The notes beneath the pieces were generated by a model, which made no database searches, was not told the DNA's origin, and worked only from the letters and a program-made list of their open reading frames with translations. Source: Acidobacteriota bacterium (GTDB taxonomy: Bacteria; Acidobacteriota; UBA890; WLXD01). From it: DNA of 64,000 bases. Of this stretch, positions 18,348 to 26,477 are shown one piece after another (position 1 is the stretch's first letter; every line of letters starts with the position of its first letter). Position numbers and translations under genes: made by a program. The stretch is taken from assembly GCA_012103255.1 (NCBI GenBank), contig WLXD01000001.1, positions 62,001 to 126,000 of the forward strand, given 5' to 3'.

Positions 18348-20789
18348 CTACCGAGACTCCAGAACGCGCGCCGGATCAATTCGGGCCGCGCGGCGGGCTG
18401 GAAGCCAGCACGCAGACAGCGCGACTGCGGCAACCGCGATGGACGTCCCCGCGTAGGTCGTCAAGTGAAAAGGAGGCACCTCATATAGCAGGCCTCCGAG
18501 TGCTCTACTCGCTGCAGCTGCCGCACAAAGCCCGCCGACAATGCCCACGATGGCGCCCAACATGCCCTGGCGCACAACCAGAGCGATGATGTCGCGCGGC
18601 GCGGCGCCAAGCGCCTTCCTGACGCTCAACTCCCGGAGTCGCGTCTGGACTGCACCCGAGACGACACCGTAGAGGCCGGCAACGGCGAGAATCCAAGCAA
18701 CGGCGGCGAAGACCGAGAAGATGGTGAGCGCGAAGCGCCGCTGCGCCTCCGATCGCATGAGCAGATCTTCGAGCAGCTGGGTGCGAACGATGGGCTGATC
18801 CGGATTCACCGACCACACCGCCTGGTGAATGTCCGCCACTCGAATACTCGGCCCGTCTCCCGGGGTGGCGACAAGCCAGAGTGCATTGTCCGCGAAGTAC
18901 CACTGCTCAGGCGTGATGTAGATGGCGCCGGCCGGTGCGGCGTCGAGCGACGTCTGCTTCACGTCGCGCACAATTCCAACGACCTCGAAGGGCGGTAGAT
19001 CCGTGCGGCCAAAATGCAGAAGCTGGCCAAGAGGCGGCTGGTCGGGGAAAAGCCCAGTCGCAACGGCTTCGCTGATCACGGCTACGCGGCGGGCCTCGGC
19101 CGCGTCTTGCGGCTCCAGAGCCCGGCCGCGCAGCAACTCGATGCCCATGGTCGCGAGATATCCAGGCGTAACCACATAGCGATACGCGGCACCACCCTGG
19201 GCTTCGGAGCCTTCGGCCAGCCTCACTCCGTACATGTCCACATCGCCGCTAAGCGGCAACTGACTGGTCAGGGCAACCTCACCGACCCCCGGCACCGCGC
19301 GAGCCGCCGCGAGAGCTTCATCGAAGAACTGCCGCACCGCTTGCCTTTCGCGGAATTCGGGGCCGGCCACCTGCAACTGCATCACCGTGGTGCCAGCCGT
19401 CTCGAATCCCGGAGCAACAGCGAACAGACGCTGCAGACTACTCGTCAGGAGCGCAGCGCCGATCAGAAGGACCAACGACAGACCGACTTCCGCGGCGACC
19501 AACGCCTGACGCAGCGTCGCCCGTCCATCCGTGGTGCGCGTCGAACCACCTTCCATTCCAGCGCGCAGGCCCCCAGCCCGCAAGGACAGAACTGGCACGA
19601 GTCCAACCAGGAGTCCGGTACCCGTCGTGACGGCGGCGGCGAAGAGAAGGACGACGCCATCCATGCCGAACTGGACATCGCCAGGAAGGGCAGATCGGGC
19701 CGCGATCTGGAGGCCCTCAACACCGAGCGCAGCGAGGCCAACACCCAGAACACCTCCGACGACCGAGAGCGTCAGGCTCTCAGTGAGGAACTGTCGTGCC
19801 ACCCGGCCGCGACTCGCTCCGAGCGCAGTGCGGAGAGCCACCTCGCCGCGACGCTTCGCGTTGCGACCGAGCACGAGATTCGCAACGTTGGCGCACGCGA
19901 TCAGCAGCAGCAGAGCCACAGCGCCGAGGAGTGTGAGCAGCAAGGGCCTCGTGGCGGCTGTGGTCGCCTCTTTCAGAGGCCGCACGTCCAGTCCGTTTTC
20001 CATGTTTGCCCACGTCGGGCGAGCGAACTCCGACACCGGCGCTTGACCGATCTCCAGGAGTTCGTGCTGCGCGGCCTCCGCTTCGACCCCCGGCTTCAGG
20101 CGGGCCAGCGTTCCGAGGTGACGCCCCCACTCCCGGCTATCGTGACCTGGGAGCGTGGCGTCGTACTGCAGCAGCGTCCAGGCGGCACTCGGCGGCAAGG
20201 GGGTGTTCGTGAAGTCGGGCGGCATCACCCCCACCACGCGATACGGCCAACCATCCAGACGGACGTTGTGGCCAACGATGTCAGGATCCGCCTCGAACTG
20301 CTGCCGCCACAGTGCGTCGCTGAGCACAACAACACCGTCGCCACCCGGCCGGTCGTCCTCAGCCGCGAACCCCGCGCCGAGCCGGGGCGCCACGCCGAGA
20401 GCGGCGAAGTAGTCCGCGCTCACCCGCAACCCGTCCAGTCGCGACGGAGTGCCGGCGCCGCTCAGGGTTGGTTGCCATGGGCGGTAAGCCGCCACCTTGT
20501 CGACGCTCTGCGCCCGCGTCGCCACCTCGCGATAGGTTCCGAAGGCCATCGAGGAAATACCGGAGTCCGGTTCGCTCACGATCACCAGCTGATCCGCGTC
20601 CGGGTACGGAAGCGGCTCGAAAAGAACCGGGTAGGCCACGCTGAATATCGCTGTGGCCGCACCCACACCGAGCGCCAGGGCTCCCACAGCCACGGTGGCG
20701 AACAAGGAGTCCTTGCGAAGGCTGCGGAGGGCGAAGCGCGCATCGGAGAAACCGTCTTCGATCCATCGGGTAGGTCGACCGTCGCGCAC
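18348..20789 (-). CDS. ADOP-family ABC transporter permease (body; prefix out of frame)
   Basis: The transporter body is intact over 813 residues from a GTG at 20787-20789. It begins PTRWIEDGFSDARFALRSLRK, the usual segment just before TM1. TM1 (~30-60) contains GALALGVGAATAIFSVAYPV. The first periplasmic domain and FtsX core (with ANVANLVLGRNAKRRGEVALR) are followed by TM5 (~430) and the second unit, ending PARRAARIDPARVLESR. The gene's prefix domain lies directly upstream in another frame, so a single extra base near 20790-20802 separates the two. Skipping it restores an 871-residue protein. Without repair, expression would need the internal GTG, which has no clear ribosome-binding site. 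No ATPase is encoded nearby. Confidence 0.85.
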   Translation of the reverse strand: MRDGRPTRWIEDGFSDARFALRSLRKDSLFATVAVGALALGVGAATAIFSVAYPVLFEPLPYPDADQLVIVSEPDSGISSMAFGTYREVATRAQSVDKVAAYRPWQPTLSGAGTPSRLDGLRVSADYFAALGVAPRLGAGFAAEDDRPGGDGVVVLSDALWRQQFEADPDIVGHNVRLDGWPYRVVGVMPPDFTNTPLPPSAAWTLLQYDATLPGHDSREWGRHLGTLARLKPGVEAEAAQHELLEIGQAPVSEFARPTWANMENGLDVRPLKEATTAATRPLLLTLLGAVALLLLIACANVANLVLGRNAKRRGEVALRTALGASRGRVARQFLTESLTLSVVGGVLGVGLAALGVEGLQIAARSALPGDVQFGMDGVVLLFAAAVTTGTGLLVGLVPVLSLRAGGLRAGMEGGSTRTTDGRATLRQALVAAEVGLSLVLLIGAALLTSSLQRLFAVAPGFETAGTTVMQLQVAGPEFRERQAVRQFFDEALAAARAVPGVGEVALTSQLPLSGDVDMYGVRLAEGSEAQGGAAYRYVVTPGYLATMGIELLRGRALEPQDAAEARRVAVISEAVATGLFPDQPPLGQLLHFGRTDLPPFEVVGIVRDVKQTSLDAAPAGAIYITPEQWYFADNALWLVATPGDGPSIRVADIHQAVWSVNPDQPIVRTQLLEDLLMRSEAQRRFALTIFSVFAAVAWILAVAGLYGVVSGAVQTRLRELSVRKALGAAPRDIIALVVRQGMLGAIVGIVGGLCAAAAASRALGGLLYEVPPFHLTTYAGTSIAVAAVALSACWLPARRAARIDPARVLESR

Positions 20790-20964
20790 GCCTCTTGACC
20801 TGCTCCACTCCCCCGATCCCGTGCCTGGCCTGCCGACGTGCCTCTGAGCGCGACACGCCGCGGGACATCAATTCGCGGACGTGTTCGTCGAAGTGGAACC
20901 TCAACTCGGAATCGAGTCGTCGCTCCCACTCGCGTCGTCGCAGTGTCCTCAACCATCGGAGCAT
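20790..20964 (-). pseudogene. Frameshifted prefix domain of the downstream ADOP (prefix type 1)
   Basis: From the ATG at 20962-20964 the frame encodes the cytoplasmic prefix of an ADOP: RREWERRLDSELRFHFDEHV, RSEARRQARHGIGGVEQVK. This is the pattern annotated as permease prefix domain 1. The frame then leaves the protein at KRRARRST while the continuation (VRDGRPTRWIED) is one base over. It starts 16 bases after the padR stop with a weak GAGG before it. Confidence 0.75.
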
Positions 20965-20980
20965 CGATTAGGCCTCGGTG

Positions 20981-21319
20981 TCAGGCGTTGTTGAGCACGA
21001 GTGAAACGGTGCTGGCGAGTTCTTCCCAACCGGAGATCTCGTCCTTTAGCTTCCGCCGCCCCTTCGCGTTGATGGCGTAGACCTTGGCCTCGCGCCCCCG
21101 GATGGTCGTCCACGTGGCATCCACCAGCGCACGCTGCTCGATCCGGTGGAGCGCCGGGTAGAGCGACCCCTGCGGAATCTCGAGGCGTCCGGCCGAAACC
21201 TCGCCGAGCCGCTTGCCGATTGCGTAGCCGTGTAGCGGGGTTTCCGCGAGCACGCGCAGGATCAGCATGTCGAGCGTGCCCTGCAGAAGTTCCGTGCGAT
21301 TTCCCTGGCTTTTCTTCAT
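20981..21319 (-). CDS. PadR-family transcriptional regulator (classical acidobacterial type)
   Basis: A 112-residue PadR. It matches the classical acidobacterial PadR pattern: LLQGTLDMLILRVLAETPLHGYAIGKRL, then IPQGSLYPALHRIEQRALV and the wing REAKVYAINAKGRRKL. The C-terminal segment (EISGWEELASTVSLVL) is the dimerisation helix. The start codon at 21317-21319 lies inside one arm of a 44-bp palindrome and 8 bases after a predicted -10, so the mRNA is probably leaderless and self-repressed. The ADOP prefix follows 16 bases after the stop. This is the only cassette with a gap rather than an overlap or near-overlap. Confidence 0.92.
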   Translation of the reverse strand: MKKSQGNRTELLQGTLDMLILRVLAETPLHGYAIGKRLGEVSAGRLEIPQGSLYPALHRIEQRALVDATWTTIRGREAKVYAINAKGRRKLKDEISGWEELASTVSLVLNNA

Positions 21320-21361
21320 GCCTAGACACTCTACCTATCAATAGGAAGCATGTCTAGGCAT
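21318..21361 (-). promoter_or_regulatory. Nested 44-bp palindromic operator and promoter of padR
   Basis: Perfect 11-bp outer arms ATGCCTAGACA (21318-21328) and TGTCTAGGCAT (21351-21361) share their centre with a perfect inner palindrome CCTAT-CA-ATAGG (21334-21345). On the minus strand TAGACA (21351-21356) and TAGAGT (21328-21333) are separated by exactly 17 bases, a good -35/-10 pair. The start codon follows 8 bases after the -10. PadR binding would occlude the whole promoter. Confidence 0.7.
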
Positions 21362-21398
21362 TACGTTCAGAGCTACTCGCTGGCGGCTCTTGGAACCT

Positions 21399-22946
21399 CT
21401 AGCGCTGGCGCAGCAGCCCGTCGAACGGGGTCTTGTCGATGAAGGGCTGCAGAGTGCCCTCCTGTCGAGCCAACTCCTCGATCTCGGCGATCTCGATCGG
21501 GATCGTGCGGCTGAGCCATTCGAACCCGTCCTCGGTCACGAGCACGTCGTCCTCGAACGCCACCCGCGGGCCGTTGGGCGGCATCACGCCCTGCTCAATC
21601 GAGAGCATCATCCCGGGGGCCAGCGGCCGCAGGTAGTCGCCCTCGTCATGCACCTCCATGCCGATGAAGTGCCCGATACCGTAGGTGTAGTGCTCGTCGT
21701 AGCCGCCGGCGTCGCGCAGCATCTGCACCGCCAGTTCGTGCAACTCCCACCAGGTCACACCCGGCCGCACCGCCTCGATCACCGTTGTCTGCACGTCGAG
21801 GGCGATCTCGTAGAGTTCCCGCTGCGCGTCGGTGAACGTGCCGTTGATGGGGATGACCCGCTGGACATCGGCCGAGTAGTGATTGAACGCTGCGCCGGTG
21901 TCGGTGTGCAGCAGGTCGCCATCCTCGAAGACGGCACCACCGGAACGCGGGACGAACTCGATCCAGCCCTCGGGCACCTCGCGGGTCACCGCCTCGCCGC
22001 CGAAGAACTGGCGGCGCACGGAAGTCGGGAAGCCAAGGTAGGCGCCGCGATATCGGTAGACGAAGTCCATGGCCTCCATCACCTGCATCTCGGTGAGGCC
22101 GGTGCGGGCGATGCGGAGCGCCTCGATCACGCCTTCTGACGTGATGTCGATGGCCCGGCGCAGGTTCGCCAGCGACCAGGAGTCGTGGTACATCCGCACG
22201 ATGTCGAGGATGTCGGCCGAGTCGCGCAGGGCGATCTCCGGGGAGAACCGCTCGATCTGCGCGAACGTTTCCAGGCGGGCCGGCTCCGGCATCCCGAGGC
22301 GAAAGAACCGTGGGTAGTTGAGGTAGAGAACCTTGTTGTCCGGACCCCAGCGCTTCGACAGTGCCGCCGCGAGCGGCCAGCGCCGCACCTGCGTGACCCG
22401 CCAGTCGCGATAATCGGTCATGGCAACCGACAGGTCCTTCTCGAGTTCGTCAAACGCCCGTACGTCGTCGATACCGGTGCGCGAGGCGATCGTCTCCGGG
22501 TGCCCGGACGTGTAGAGCACCGTCCAGGGCACATTCGGCACTTCCTGCTCGGACACCTGCTCGCCTGGCGGCGGCACGAGCACGAGTGCCGAGTCGAGCG
22601 AGTCGAGGCCTTCGAGTCCCGTGAGGTAGATGAAGTCGTGGTTGTCGGAGTGCGGCACCTGGAATTCGAGTCGGCGCTCCTGAGCGCGTTCCACCGAGAA
22701 GATGATCATCGCGCCATCCGGCATCGCATCGAGCACACGCGCGCGTCGCTTGGCGAAGATCTCGCGCAGCTGATCCGGGTCGGGGTTGTCTACGTCGATC
22801 CCGGTAGCGATGGCCTCCTCGGCGACGTAGTCGTACTCGAACGGCAGCGAGCCATCTTGCGCGGAGAGGGCCGCAGGCGTCGAGGCGACAGTCAACAGAA
22901 CCGTCAGAACGAGCAGCGGGACAAGGGCGCGGGGAATCGATCGCAT
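21399..22946 (-). CDS. Secreted M24 (aminopeptidase P-like) metallopeptidase
   Basis: A 515-residue exported Xaa-Pro aminopeptidase-type enzyme. A signal peptide ends near ALSAQDG (~30). The N-terminal creatinase-like domain (~45-260) includes VPHSDNHDFIYLTGLEG. The pita-bread domain carries the metal ligands: Asp in LLHTDTGA, Asp in YSADVQRV, His in GIGHFIGMEVHD, Glu in SIEQGV and Glu in AFEDDVLV. All five are present, so it should be active with two divalent metals and release N-terminal residues before proline. It is downstream of the kinase-hydrolase fusion gene on the same strand with a 51-bp gap, so possibly co-transcribed. The chain ends in a short polar tail. Confidence 0.92.
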   Translation of the reverse strand: MRSIPRALVPLLVLTVLLTVASTPAALSAQDGSLPFEYDYVAEEAIATGIDVDNPDPDQLREIFAKRRARVLDAMPDGAMIIFSVERAQERRLEFQVPHSDNHDFIYLTGLEGLDSLDSALVLVPPPGEQVSEQEVPNVPWTVLYTSGHPETIASRTGIDDVRAFDELEKDLSVAMTDYRDWRVTQVRRWPLAAALSKRWGPDNKVLYLNYPRFFRLGMPEPARLETFAQIERFSPEIALRDSADILDIVRMYHDSWSLANLRRAIDITSEGVIEALRIARTGLTEMQVMEAMDFVYRYRGAYLGFPTSVRRQFFGGEAVTREVPEGWIEFVPRSGGAVFEDGDLLHTDTGAAFNHYSADVQRVIPINGTFTDAQRELYEIALDVQTTVIEAVRPGVTWWELHELAVQMLRDAGGYDEHYTYGIGHFIGMEVHDEGDYLRPLAPGMMLSIEQGVMPPNGPRVAFEDDVLVTEDGFEWLSRTIPIEIAEIEELARQEGTLQPFIDKTPFDGLLRQR

Positions 22947-22997
22947 CGTGAACTCCGTTCGGCAGGACGAGACGGCGTCACCCTACCGCAAGGCGAC

Positions 22998-25934
22998 CTA
23001 TTGAACGGGACCAAGTGTCAGGTCGAGCCAACCGCGAATCTCGGCCACAACCTCTCTGGGGAACGAGGCGGCGACCACGTGCCCGGCGTTGTAGGTAACA
23101 TGCCGCTTCTGGTCGACGGGCGTGCCGAGATGTTCAAAGAACGGAATCTGCGATGTCTCGACCGGGAAGATGTAGTCGTGCGTGCCGTTCAGCATCAACA
23201 CGGGAACGTTCACACGAGGCGCGAACACGGATTCGTCGACCTCCGGGAGAACGGGAACGAGCAGCGCACCGGCATCGCTGAGCACCGCCGTTGCGAAACG
23301 TGGCTCGATCGCGAGCACGATCGGACCGTGTTCGGCGCCCCAACTCAGGCCGTAGTAGGCAATGCGCTCCATGTCGATGTCGTCGCGACTCGCCAGGTAG
23401 TCCACGGAACGAAGTGCATCCTGGATCCAATACCGTTTGCGGTCGCTGTACTCGCGAGTCGCCGATCGAGCGTTGTGCGAAACCCCTAGATTGCGCTCGT
23501 ACGTCTCGCGATAGATGGGATAGAGCACCGCGCGTCCACTCTCGATCAGTGCGGCCAGCAGCGCCTCACCCTGGAGTCGGTCACTGGGGATCGGCCGCAT
23601 CACGTCCACGCCGGGGTAGTAGACGATCGTCTGCAATTGTCCCCCGGCGTTCAGCGGCAGGTAGAGATGCGCCTGCATCGTTTCCCCATACCCGGTCGAA
23701 AACTCGACCTTCTCGCGGGTCCAGTGCTGCCCTCGCTCGACAGCCACGGTGGTCGCGTCCAGAGGCGTCGGATCGTAGTCGTAGTGTCGCTTGAGAACGT
23801 CAAAGACCTCGTCGCTGACGTCCGTACCCCAGGAGTAGCGCACCGGCTCCACGTCGACCGGCTGAAGCAACGGTTCGAGTTCCGAAGCTGTCGCGTCGAG
23901 GTAGTACGCGAGGCGCATCCCGTTCGTCGGAGAGCGATCGAGCGGAGGTAGCAGGTCGCCCTGACTCGAGGCGTAGTAGGGATCGTTGTACGCGCCGCCG
24001 AGGATGTAGCGCGAATCGCCGACCGCGTTCCACGCCCATTCGCGCACGTTGCCCGCCATTTCCCGCAGACCGTGAGTGCCGAACGGTGTGCTTCCTGCGG
24101 CGACCGTCCCCGCCTGGCCGAAGTTGCTGGTCGACGTCAGCTGTACGGCGAGGGCACGGTCGCGAGCGCTGGTCCAGTGGTAGATCGTCGGCAAAGCCGC
24201 GCCCGAAAACTCAGCGAAAGCGGCGGCTTCGTACCAGCTGATGCCCGCGACGGGGTGACCAGCCAGACCTTCGGGGTAGGTACCGGCTTCCCAGGTCGAT
24301 GGTCCCGGCCGGCCGCTTCGATCGCGGAACCGTGTCGTGGCCGCCTCGAAAGACAACTCGCGGCCATTGTCGGTCATCGCGTGTATCCAGTACGCGGTAT
24401 CTGAGTAGCCGCCGGCCTCGACGAACCTCTGATACTCGGCATTCGTCACCTCGGTCGTGCCGAGCAGGTAGGCCGGGTAGCGATCGACTTCCGGGGTCGG
24501 GTCAAATCCGTCTAGATTGAATACGGATGCCCGTAGCTTCCGCGGAGTGATGTAGGTCAACCCTGGAGGCACGGCGCCCAAAGGAATGAGCGGAACCTCC
24601 GCCTCGACGTGAGGCTCCGAATCGGGGTCGATCCACACGATTTCCTCGAGATCCCGGTAGCCCTCGAGTTCCAGGCGCAGGCGATAGGCGCCCAGCGGCA
24701 GGCGCTCGACGTGCTGCGGTGACTGTCCGCGGTGCGTCCACTCGATCGACGCGTCGGTATAGGCGCCAGCCCACTGTGGAGTGCGCACCTCGCTCAGTTG
24801 AATGTCGGCTCCCCGGGGGACCGTCGTGAGCGTCGCCGAACGCGAAATCTGCGACCAGCGCGAAGCCATCTCCTCCGGCGCGAGGCTCTCGCTCGCCTCG
24901 CTCGCCACGGCCACGGCTGCGGAGTACTGACCTGCGGCGGTGAGGCGATCGATCTCCGGCAGTAGCACCTCGCGCGCTCGGGTAGTCGCGGATTGATTGC
25001 GATAGGCCCACAGCGCTGCGCTCGAGACGGCGACAAGAAGCACCGCTGCGACGAGGGCCAAGGCGACACCACGTGGCGTGCGGCGCGCCACAATCGCCTC
25101 CCGCAGCGACTCGCCAATCGCCGCCATGGAACTGAGACGAGAGTCACGATCCTTGATCAGGCAACCCTCGATCGTGTTCCGCAGCGGCCGTGGTAGATCG
25201 GGAGGCAACTGGCTCCAGTCGGGTTCGGCCTCCAGGATCGCCGCCATCGTGTCCGCAGTCGACTCTCGGACGAACGGCCCTTTGCCGACGGCGAGCTCGA
25301 AGAGGAGACATCCGAACGACCAGATATCCGTGCGCTCATCGAGTGTCGCGCCGCGCACCTGCTCGGGACTCATGAACGGGATCGTGCCCAGCAGCGCGCC
25401 CGCGGCGGTGAGTTGCTGGTCCGTGGGCATGTCGCCCGTGGTGGCGTCCGGGTCAGACGATGCCACCGGTCTCGCGATCCCGAAGTCGAGGACTTTCACG
25501 CGACCATGATGGTCACGCATGACATTCGACGGCTTCAGGTCGCGATGAATGATCTGCTGTTCGTGAGCCGCGGCGAGGGCGCCCGCTACTTCCGTGGCGA
25601 TCGTCATGATCTCTGAAGGCGGCAACGGACTCTCCGCGAGCGAAGTGGACAGAGGCTCACCGTCCACCAGCTCCAGCGCGAGAAAGACCGCCCCGTCGAC
25701 GTCGTGCACTGAGTAGATCGCGGCGATCCCCGGATGAGTGAAGCCGGCCAATACGGTGGCCTCGCGCCGGAAGCGCTGCAACGCCTCGGCGTTGTCGATG
25801 AACTCGGCCGGCAGCAACTTCAACGCCACGTCGCGCTGGAGTCTCAGGTCGCGGGCGCGGTAGACCGATCCCATCCCGCCGCTACCGAGGTGCGCGAGGA
25901 TCTCGAAGTGTTCGAGGCGTGTTCCGACTTCCAT
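22998..25934 (-). CDS. Ser/Thr kinase - PEGA - FGE-like - alpha/beta hydrolase fusion protein
   Basis: A 978-residue protein joining four modules. The kinase (1-~275) has GSGGMG, Lys39, HRD with Asp132 and DFG with Asp150, all intact. One TM helix follows (~290-313). A PEGA-like beta domain (~370-445) has [14 protein letters not shown] and [15 protein letters not shown]. An FGE/sulfatase-modifying-like domain (~470-700) has [31 protein letters not shown] and EMAGNVREW, but lacks the C-terminal cysteine pair needed for formylglycine synthesis, so it is probably a binding domain. The C-terminal hydrolase (~735-978) has an intact triad Ser864 (GLSWG), Asp920 and His952. The kinase should face the cytoplasm and the rest the periplasm. 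I start at the ATG at 25934; an upstream in-frame GTG adds four residues. Confidence 0.92.
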   Translation of the reverse strand: MEVGTRLEHFEILAHLGSGGMGSVYRARDLRLQRDVALKLLPAEFIDNAEALQRFRREATVLAGFTHPGIAAIYSVHDVDGAVFLALELVDGEPLSTSLAESPLPPSEIMTIATEVAGALAAAHEQQIIHRDLKPSNVMRDHHGRVKVLDFGIARPVASSDPDATTGDMPTDQQLTAAGALLGTIPFMSPEQVRGATLDERTDIWSFGCLLFELAVGKGPFVRESTADTMAAILEAEPDWSQLPPDLPRPLRNTIEGCLIKDRDSRLSSMAAIGESLREAIVARRTPRGVALALVAAVLLVAVSSAALWAYRNQSATTRAREVLLPEIDRLTAAGQYSAAVAVASEASESLAPEEMASRWSQISRSATLTTVPRGADIQLSEVRTPQWAGAYTDASIEWTHRGQSPQHVERLPLGAYRLRLELEGYRDLEEIVWIDPDSEPHVEAEVPLIPLGAVPPGLTYITPRKLRASVFNLDGFDPTPEVDRYPAYLLGTTEVTNAEYQRFVEAGGYSDTAYWIHAMTDNGRELSFEAATTRFRDRSGRPGPSTWEAGTYPEGLAGHPVAGISWYEAAAFAEFSGAALPTIYHWTSARDRALAVQLTSTSNFGQAGTVAAGSTPFGTHGLREMAGNVREWAWNAVGDSRYILGGAYNDPYYASSQGDLLPPLDRSPTNGMRLAYYLDATASELEPLLQPVDVEPVRYSWGTDVSDEVFDVLKRHYDYDPTPLDATTVAVERGQHWTREKVEFSTGYGETMQAHLYLPLNAGGQLQTIVYYPGVDVMRPIPSDRLQGEALLAALIESGRAVLYPIYRETYERNLGVSHNARSATREYSDRKRYWIQDALRSVDYLASRDDIDMERIAYYGLSWGAEHGPIVLAIEPRFATAVLSDAGALLVPVLPEVDESVFAPRVNVPVLMLNGTHDYIFPVETSQIPFFEHLGTPVDQKRHVTYNAGHVVAASFPREVVAEIRGWLDLTLGPVQ

Positions 25935-26041
25935 GGTCCCGTGCACGTCCGCGGGTGACTTGTGCGGCGCTCATGTCTCCTGTCGGAACCGTAGCAGACA
26001 GGCCTGGCCACCTGTCGAAGCGTCTCGAAGACCTGAAGTCC

Positions 26042-26095
26042 TTGACGCGCTGCGCTTTCAAACTACAGTGTAGTTTCATCAAACTACACTGTAGT
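26042..26095 (+). promoter_or_regulatory. padR promoter with two tandem palindromic operators
   Basis: Operator 1 is AAACTACA-G-TGTAGTTT (26060-26076), perfect. Operator 2 is ACTACA-C-TGTAGT (26083-26095), perfect. A TTGACG -35 (26042-26047) and TACAGT -10 (26064-26069) are 16 bases apart, so the first operator covers the -10. It lies 26-79 bases before the padR ATG at 26121. Confidence 0.65.
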
Positions 26096-26120
26096 CGAAG
26101 CACCCCTGAGGCCATCCGAA

Positions 26121-26477
26121 ATGACCAAGCACCTGGGCGAGTTCGAGAAGCTCCTTCTCTTCGCACTCCTGGCAACCGACGACGACTGCGACGGCGCCGC
26201 GCTGCGACAGAACATCGAGGAGCGCACCGGCCGGGTGGTTTCACCGGGTGCCGTGTACACGGCAATGGATCGCCTCCAGGGGCGCGGCTACGTGGCCTCC
26301 GACGTGGTGAAAGCTCCGCCAGAACTAGGCGGCCGACGCCAGAAACGCTACCGCCTGCGGCCTCAAGGAGCCATCGAACTCAACCGGGCAGTCCGCGAGC
26401 TGGAAGCGATGGCCGATGGACTCGACGACGCGCTCCACGCCGCGGTCGCAGCCGCAGACGGGGGGCAAGACCGATGA
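26121..26477 (+). CDS. PadR-family transcriptional regulator
   Basis: A 118-residue PadR of the same subtype as those at 9281 and 58369. It begins [21 protein letters not shown], then [26 protein letters not shown], and the wing [12 protein letters not shown]. The C-terminal helix ([20 protein letters not shown]) is the dimer arm. It ends in the sequence overlapping the ADOP ATG (ATGA), so the two proteins are coupled. Two tandem palindromes upstream, different from those of every other padR here, are its likely binding sites. Confidence 0.92.
   Translation: MTKHLGEFEKLLLFALLATDDDCDGAALRQNIEERTGRVVSPGAVYTAMDRLQGRGYVASDVVKAPPELGGRRQKRYRLRPQGAIELNRAVRELEAMADGLDDALHAAVAAADGGQDR

Noticed and set aside
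22998-25934. A formylglycine-generating activity for the FGE-like domain.
   Set aside because: The C-terminal cysteine pair that binds copper is absent; the segment after ILGGAYND has no cysteine.
26060-26095. BlaI-type operator assignment for the ACTACA-N-TGTAGT repeats.
   Set aside because: They resemble TACA-N-TGTA boxes, but the adjacent gene is a padR and no BlaI gene lies within 15 kb.
25919-26473. Upstream extension of the ADOP reading frame at 26474.
   Set aside because: It runs through padR in another frame and through the operators; the ATG overlapping the padR stop fits the family.
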